Source of the DNA: Adineta ricciae
Taxonomy: Eukaryota; Rotifera; Eurotatoria; Adinetida; Adinetidae
DNA: 64,000 bases
NCBI GenBank assembly: GCA_905250025.1
Contig: CAJNOJ010000238.1
Coordinates: 93,942-157,941 of the forward strand
Reading direction: 5' to 3'
The notes under the pieces are model-generated. The model did not search any database. It saw nothing but the letters and a program-made list of their open reading frames with translations, and was not told where the DNA came from. A program made the position numbers and the translations under genes. Numbering within the stretch: the first letter of the stretch is position 1; every line of letters begins with the position of its first letter. This document shows positions 60,114 through 64,000 of the stretch, one piece after another.

Positions 60114-61828
60114 CAAGAATCCAAGTTAATTTCTCTTCGTTATATTTCACCATATATCGACATCAATGAGGCTTTTAGATTCAAGATAAGAAAATCGTTC
60201 GTGTCGGATCATTCACAGTTAGCTTCAAAATGGAGTGTTCCAGTTGAAATCCGAACTCAGTGGTAGGCGAAGAAGAAAGATCGAGAGCATAGATTTTTCT
60301 CGAACAACATACTTAAAGTTTGACAACCATACAAAAGAATTTTGAAAGTTCACATTGAAGAAATGTTCATCAAAATACTTTTTCAATGGACGATAATCTA
60401 ATTCAAGTACCAGTTCCGTGGCTTACATTGACGATACGTATAGTCCTATATATTACGTTGAAACTTTGGACGAAGAAACACTTTAAAGAACTAATCATAC
60501 AGTAATGCAACGTACTGAAGAAGCCTATAATGCAGAATACGTATGTAAAAATTTTTAGACAGACAAGAATAAAAAATGACGCGCCCAAAATAAATTATAT
60601 TGCCACCTTTCTTTCCTAGGGCTCAGACACCGCAGTACAATTTTCTTCAAATGGATAATTTAATCTACTAAAAAATAAAAACTTTTGGAAAGGTCAAAGT
60701 AAAAAGTGACTAGAAACGCATTTTGTTTCAAACACGTTTCTCCTAGGGTAGTGTTTTTATCGGAGGGTGTCAACAATTGCGACAGCTTTTTATGATAGCC
60801 ACGACTTTGCTCCTGTCGATGTGGTGCAGTGAAATACAAGAATGTATAACATGCTTTCTCGTCTCGAAGAAATAGACGACATGCGAGTTAATTTCTGTCG
60901 TCTATCCCAACATAAAAGCTAACCAACATACAATACAAAATTTCAGAATTATATCTTTAATCACTACCACGTAAATATAACGAATAGTATAGGCCAACAC
61001 TACCAGTATTCATACTGGTGACACGATACGGAAAACAAGTACAACTTGAGGAGCTCTATCGTTTCCAATCATAAAAAATTTGACATTCCGCCATCCCACG
61101 CCCTCGGATCGAGGAGAGAGTTCTTTAAGCCAGTTCTTTTGAATTTGGAACTTCGAACTGTCCTAGGCCTATCTTGGAATTGCGAAAACGATTGCGTCTT
61201 AAACGTGGTCGAGTTTGACGAGGTAGGTACCTCCGTGTTCAAGGTCCTTAGGCCCCACCTTCTGTCGGCAAGTAGACTTCAATGAGGTATGAAAAACCCC
61301 AAGAGGTTTTGTGCATTTGCGCTGTTTTTGCCGAGATATCGAATTCTTGAGGGTGTGGGGTAAATAGGGGTGAAAATTTTTTATGATTGGAACCGATAGA
61401 GCTCATAAAGTTGTACTTGGAACCAGTGTTAGTTCGATTGGAATCCACGCTGAAACGGATCGGCTCAAGAAAATGTCGAATCCTGTCCGAAGGTATCCTA
61501 CGTTAGGCAACCGCCTGAAGTTGAGAATGAATCTTGGTGATGATATTAACTTTGGTAGATCTTTTACGTAAAGAAATAGTGCATGGTGATAGAAATTTGA
61601 AGCATATTGTAATTTCTATGTTCTAGTTTTTTAACACGTGATGCTTTTGTTGTAGATATTTCTATATAGAGTCACCGGGTATCCGCGCTAGTATTATAAT
61701 ATAACTATGTAGAGTTCAATTGTATCAATATGGTATAAACATTTATTTTTCATACAAAAAAACACATGGACAAAGAAAAAGTATTTATTCTAATGAAATC
61801 ACAAATATTTGGCGACAAAAAATACTCT
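60114..61828. other. Intergenic region with a foldback element
   Basis: Apart from the inverted repeat at 61036-61418 I see no gene. Frames through the repeat are by-products of its symmetry. Confidence 0.4.
61036..61418. repeat. Foldback (inverted-repeat) element
   Basis: The arms 61036-61081 and about 61375-61418 are inverted copies: GAGCTCTATCGTTTCCAATC on one side and its inverse with one change on the other. Weaker inverted similarity continues inward (CCCACGCCCTC against CCCACACCCTC). No target duplication is clear and no protein is encoded. Locally richer in G+C. Class unknown. Confidence 0.65.
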
Positions 61829-62560
61829 TCAAATAATCGTTGTATTCGTTTTCATTGTATCTGAATTAATTATTTGACGAATTTGTACTAAGAGATGATG
61901 AACAGGCAATAAAACACTGACATGATTTTCTCCAATATGTTGATTTATCTAAATAAAAATCATATCTCAACTTGTTATACTATTTTACAAAACACTTACC
62001 GTTTCACTATTCAGTTCATAAAATTGATAAAGTTTAAAAAGGCAATCAATTGCTGTTTGATCTGCAAGTATTAATGATCGAACATCCATTGATGACAATA
62101 ATAGAGAATTTCTCAAAGGTGGTGCTGATAACTGAAATGAATCTGTTTGAAATGTTCGAAAATATTTTCGATCATCTTCAAATAAATCTTGAATCAATCT
62201 TGGAAAGGTTGTATCATGAGTATGAAAAATATATTCTAAACCATCAGCGATAACATTCAAACATGATTGAATTATTGAACAATTTGATCTTGATATTAAT
62301 AGAAAATGTAAATGTCGAATAAGATCACTGATCAATTGAATATAATCATCGAATGAATCAATGGAAANTAGTCGGATACGGTTACCGGTTCCTTTAGTAG
62401 GATTCCGAGTCTTTTCTCGTGGTTTCCAGCGCGGAAAATATGAATATCCGGCGGGTTTTCGCCGGAAATAAGCGGAATACTGCTTCCAGGAACGATCGTC
62501 CTGGGTTGTATTTCTATTCAATTTTTTCGATGATTTTTCTATTGAATTGAAGTGTCTATA
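61829..62560 (-). CDS. 3' end of an unidentified gene, interrupted at an assembly join
   Basis: The last exon, 61829-61948 (INQHIGENHVSVLLPVHHLL onward), joins in phase 0 to 61999-62367, which encodes about 123 residues of Leu/Ile-rich, helix-forming sequence (SIDSFDDYIQLISDLIRHLH at its start). The upstream side is cut by the N at 62368. A miniature-element piece follows, and then a possible further coding scrap (SIEKSSKKLNRN, near 62525-62560). Composition suggests an alpha-helical repeat protein, but I do not recognise the family. The join and inserted element leave it incomplete. Confidence 0.5.
62369..62505. mobile_element. GC-rich miniature inverted-repeat element, copy 6 (half)
   Basis: The 137 bases after the N match 58524-58660 with about two differences and end CGATCGTCCTGGG followed by TT. 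The left half is missing at the assembly join. It seems to sit within an exon of the neighbouring gene. Confidence 0.85.
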
Positions 62561-63769
62561 CTACGAAAAATGATGTGTAATTATTACTAAATATTTTTCT
62601 TGGTTGTCAAATAAACATATTTAATTCGATGCTGTATGTTCGTGTGAAATTTCGCTTCCACGTATACCAAGAACTTCTTACCGAGAGACCGACAGACGAG
62701 ATTCGATTAGAAAAGTAAGAAAATCCAAAAGTCAATATCGATGAACAAATGAAAATCTTTTTTTTCGAGTTTATTATATAGACATTAATATCGATCACAC
62801 ATCATTATCGACATACATATTGGCTAGCCGCTCAAGTTTTACGGCTAGATAAATGTCGCGAGCTGATTAGGTGATGATCAAAACTAGACTTGTATGTTTA
62901 TCATACAGTACGAAAACGCTATACTCATGTTCTACTTCTTTGTAAGCGCGCTTATTTTATTATTTTTTTTCTTCATTATTATTATTATTATGACATGTGC
63001 ACAAAAAACTTCACACATTGTCGCGCAAGTAATCTCGAGAACAGAAAGCCAGCAAGTTTTAGTTCGAACGCTGGGTTCAAATACGAGAATCAGGTTATAA
63101 TAATTTCTTTCCAATTTTTCGTATCACATTCTATTCGTTTACAGCGTGTGCCACGTGAAAGACTGACTAATTAAAATTGTATTACAAGTTAAATTAACAA
63201 ATAATAGGAAAAAATAATTAAAGCTATACGTGTTACTCGTTGCATGTAAAGATAATGATAAGAAAAATTCGTCAAATGTATTGGTAAAAATCAGTCAGCA
63301 TTAATTGAACATCTTTAAAAATTATCAAAAGTAATCATTAGTATTTTTCCTCTTTCCTCACGATATTTCGATTTCGCGCTTTCGTAACACCTTACGCATA
63401 CGAACCTTGACTAACTATACAATCGATGTTATTTCGGGCGCATTACAAAGTATGGACGAGCATCATAGGTTGCGAAGAGAAAAAGCTCTGTCGCCCTGTA
63501 CTGTTTAATCGCTATTTTTATAATGTCAAAATCGTAAAATTACCAAAATTTATGATTCGTGGTGTTTGTTACTCTCTCATAATTTTATCCGTATCGTCAC
63601 AAGTCCCTTCCTTTGCTTTTTATTAATTATTCTTATGTCATTTTCGATCCCATTTCTTTGTAAATTCCACACGATTCAAGATTGTATTCAAATACCAGTT
63701 CAACAAGACAGAATCCTATCGTTGGACCGCGGAGAAAATTATAATCTTATCCGATTCGCTATACAGGAA
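62561..63769. other. Intergenic region
   Basis: Short chance frames and an ATT microsatellite near 62970-62990. No gene supported. Confidence 0.4.
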
Positions 63770-63953
63770 AAGAAAAGCAAAGAACCATTCGAACTCTATA
63801 TACTTGACATTTTTCCAGTTTTGTCTAAAGTCATCATCATCATCGTTACTATATCGTTCAAATGAACTTGCTAATTTCACCACAGCGTCGAAGAAAGTTT
63901 TGACAAAGTGTATGACTGTTATTGGAGATGGAAGTGACAAGCAAATTTCTTAG
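63770..63953 (+). pseudogene. Damaged copy of the small gene at 52923
   Basis: It matches the 52923 gene from about 70 bases upstream of its start through the stop and 3' flank to the window edge. The start codon ATG is AAG here, the SPSSQTVSPLPP part is gone, and 111 bases (37 codons, carrying the APLHR unit) are missing between two CCACAGC words. The remaining frame SLLYRSNELANFTTASKKVL onward is open to the same TAG. Without an ATG it is probably not translated, although an upstream exon outside this reading cannot be excluded. Confidence 0.75.
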
Positions 63954-64000
63954 CTATTCTTATCTTATAGATGTTCTCCATCACTCTCGCTCTTTGTCTT

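Overview
The window looks like A+T-rich nuclear DNA of a small invertebrate animal. Nearly every recognisable gene is split by GT-AG introns, many only 50-70 bases long. The gene set is animal: a biogenic-amine-type GPCR, a neuronal calcium sensor, MPDU1, TSG101, GCLC, methylmalonyl-CoA mutase and PHGDH. Diverged partial paralogues, lineage-specific small gene families and abundant short transposon relics fit a bdelloid rotifer best, but no marker here proves it. Four single N characters (9856, 33810, 53340, 62368) mark assembly joins; two of them sit between exact or near-exact duplicated ends and are probably artefacts.

Layout. 0-5.4 kb: the 3' part of a leucine-rich-repeat gene on +, each 28-residue repeat in its own 84-base phase-0 exon, ending in a repeat exon killed by a TAG. 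5.4-11.3 kb: gene-poor. 11.3-14.2 kb: a GT32-type glycosyltransferase followed by a PIG-L type de-N-acetylase whose start codon overlaps the likely glycosyltransferase stop (ATGA). 14.9-20.0 kb: three tandem paralogues (- strand) of an unnamed four-helix membrane protein with identical four-exon structure. 21-22.9 kb: an ELO-like elongase with an unusual histidine box, and a secreted Thr-rich repeat protein. 23.5-29.6 kb: methylmalonyl-CoA mutase (7 exons) and D-3-phosphoglycerate dehydrogenase (8 exons). 30.2-32.8 kb: a coiled-coil gene hit by a miniature transposon, then a duplicated 3' fragment of PHGDH. 34.2-42.5 kb: an ELAV-like RNA-binding protein, an amine-type GPCR and GCLC (11 exons). 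43.3-46.1 kb: two duplicated small genes with duplicated upstream motifs. 46.3-51.6 kb: calcium sensor, TSG101, a tRNA with alanine-type body but UCC anticodon, a small tail-anchored-type protein, and MPDU1. 52.9-64 kb: a third, distant member of the small family, a long gene-poor stretch, a decayed transposase-like gene, several miniature elements, a gene fragment, and a damaged copy of the third small gene at the right edge.

The genes are mostly independent housekeeping or neuronal units. Possible functional pairings are the glycosyltransferase/de-N-acetylase pair (both ER/Golgi glycolipid-type enzymes, physically overlapping) and the tandem membrane-protein array. The most unusual single item is the tRNA-like gene at 49.3 kb: it has the G3:U70 pair and A73 of alanine tRNAs but a glycine (UCC) anticodon. 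All exon borders were worked out by eye from reading frame and splice sites.
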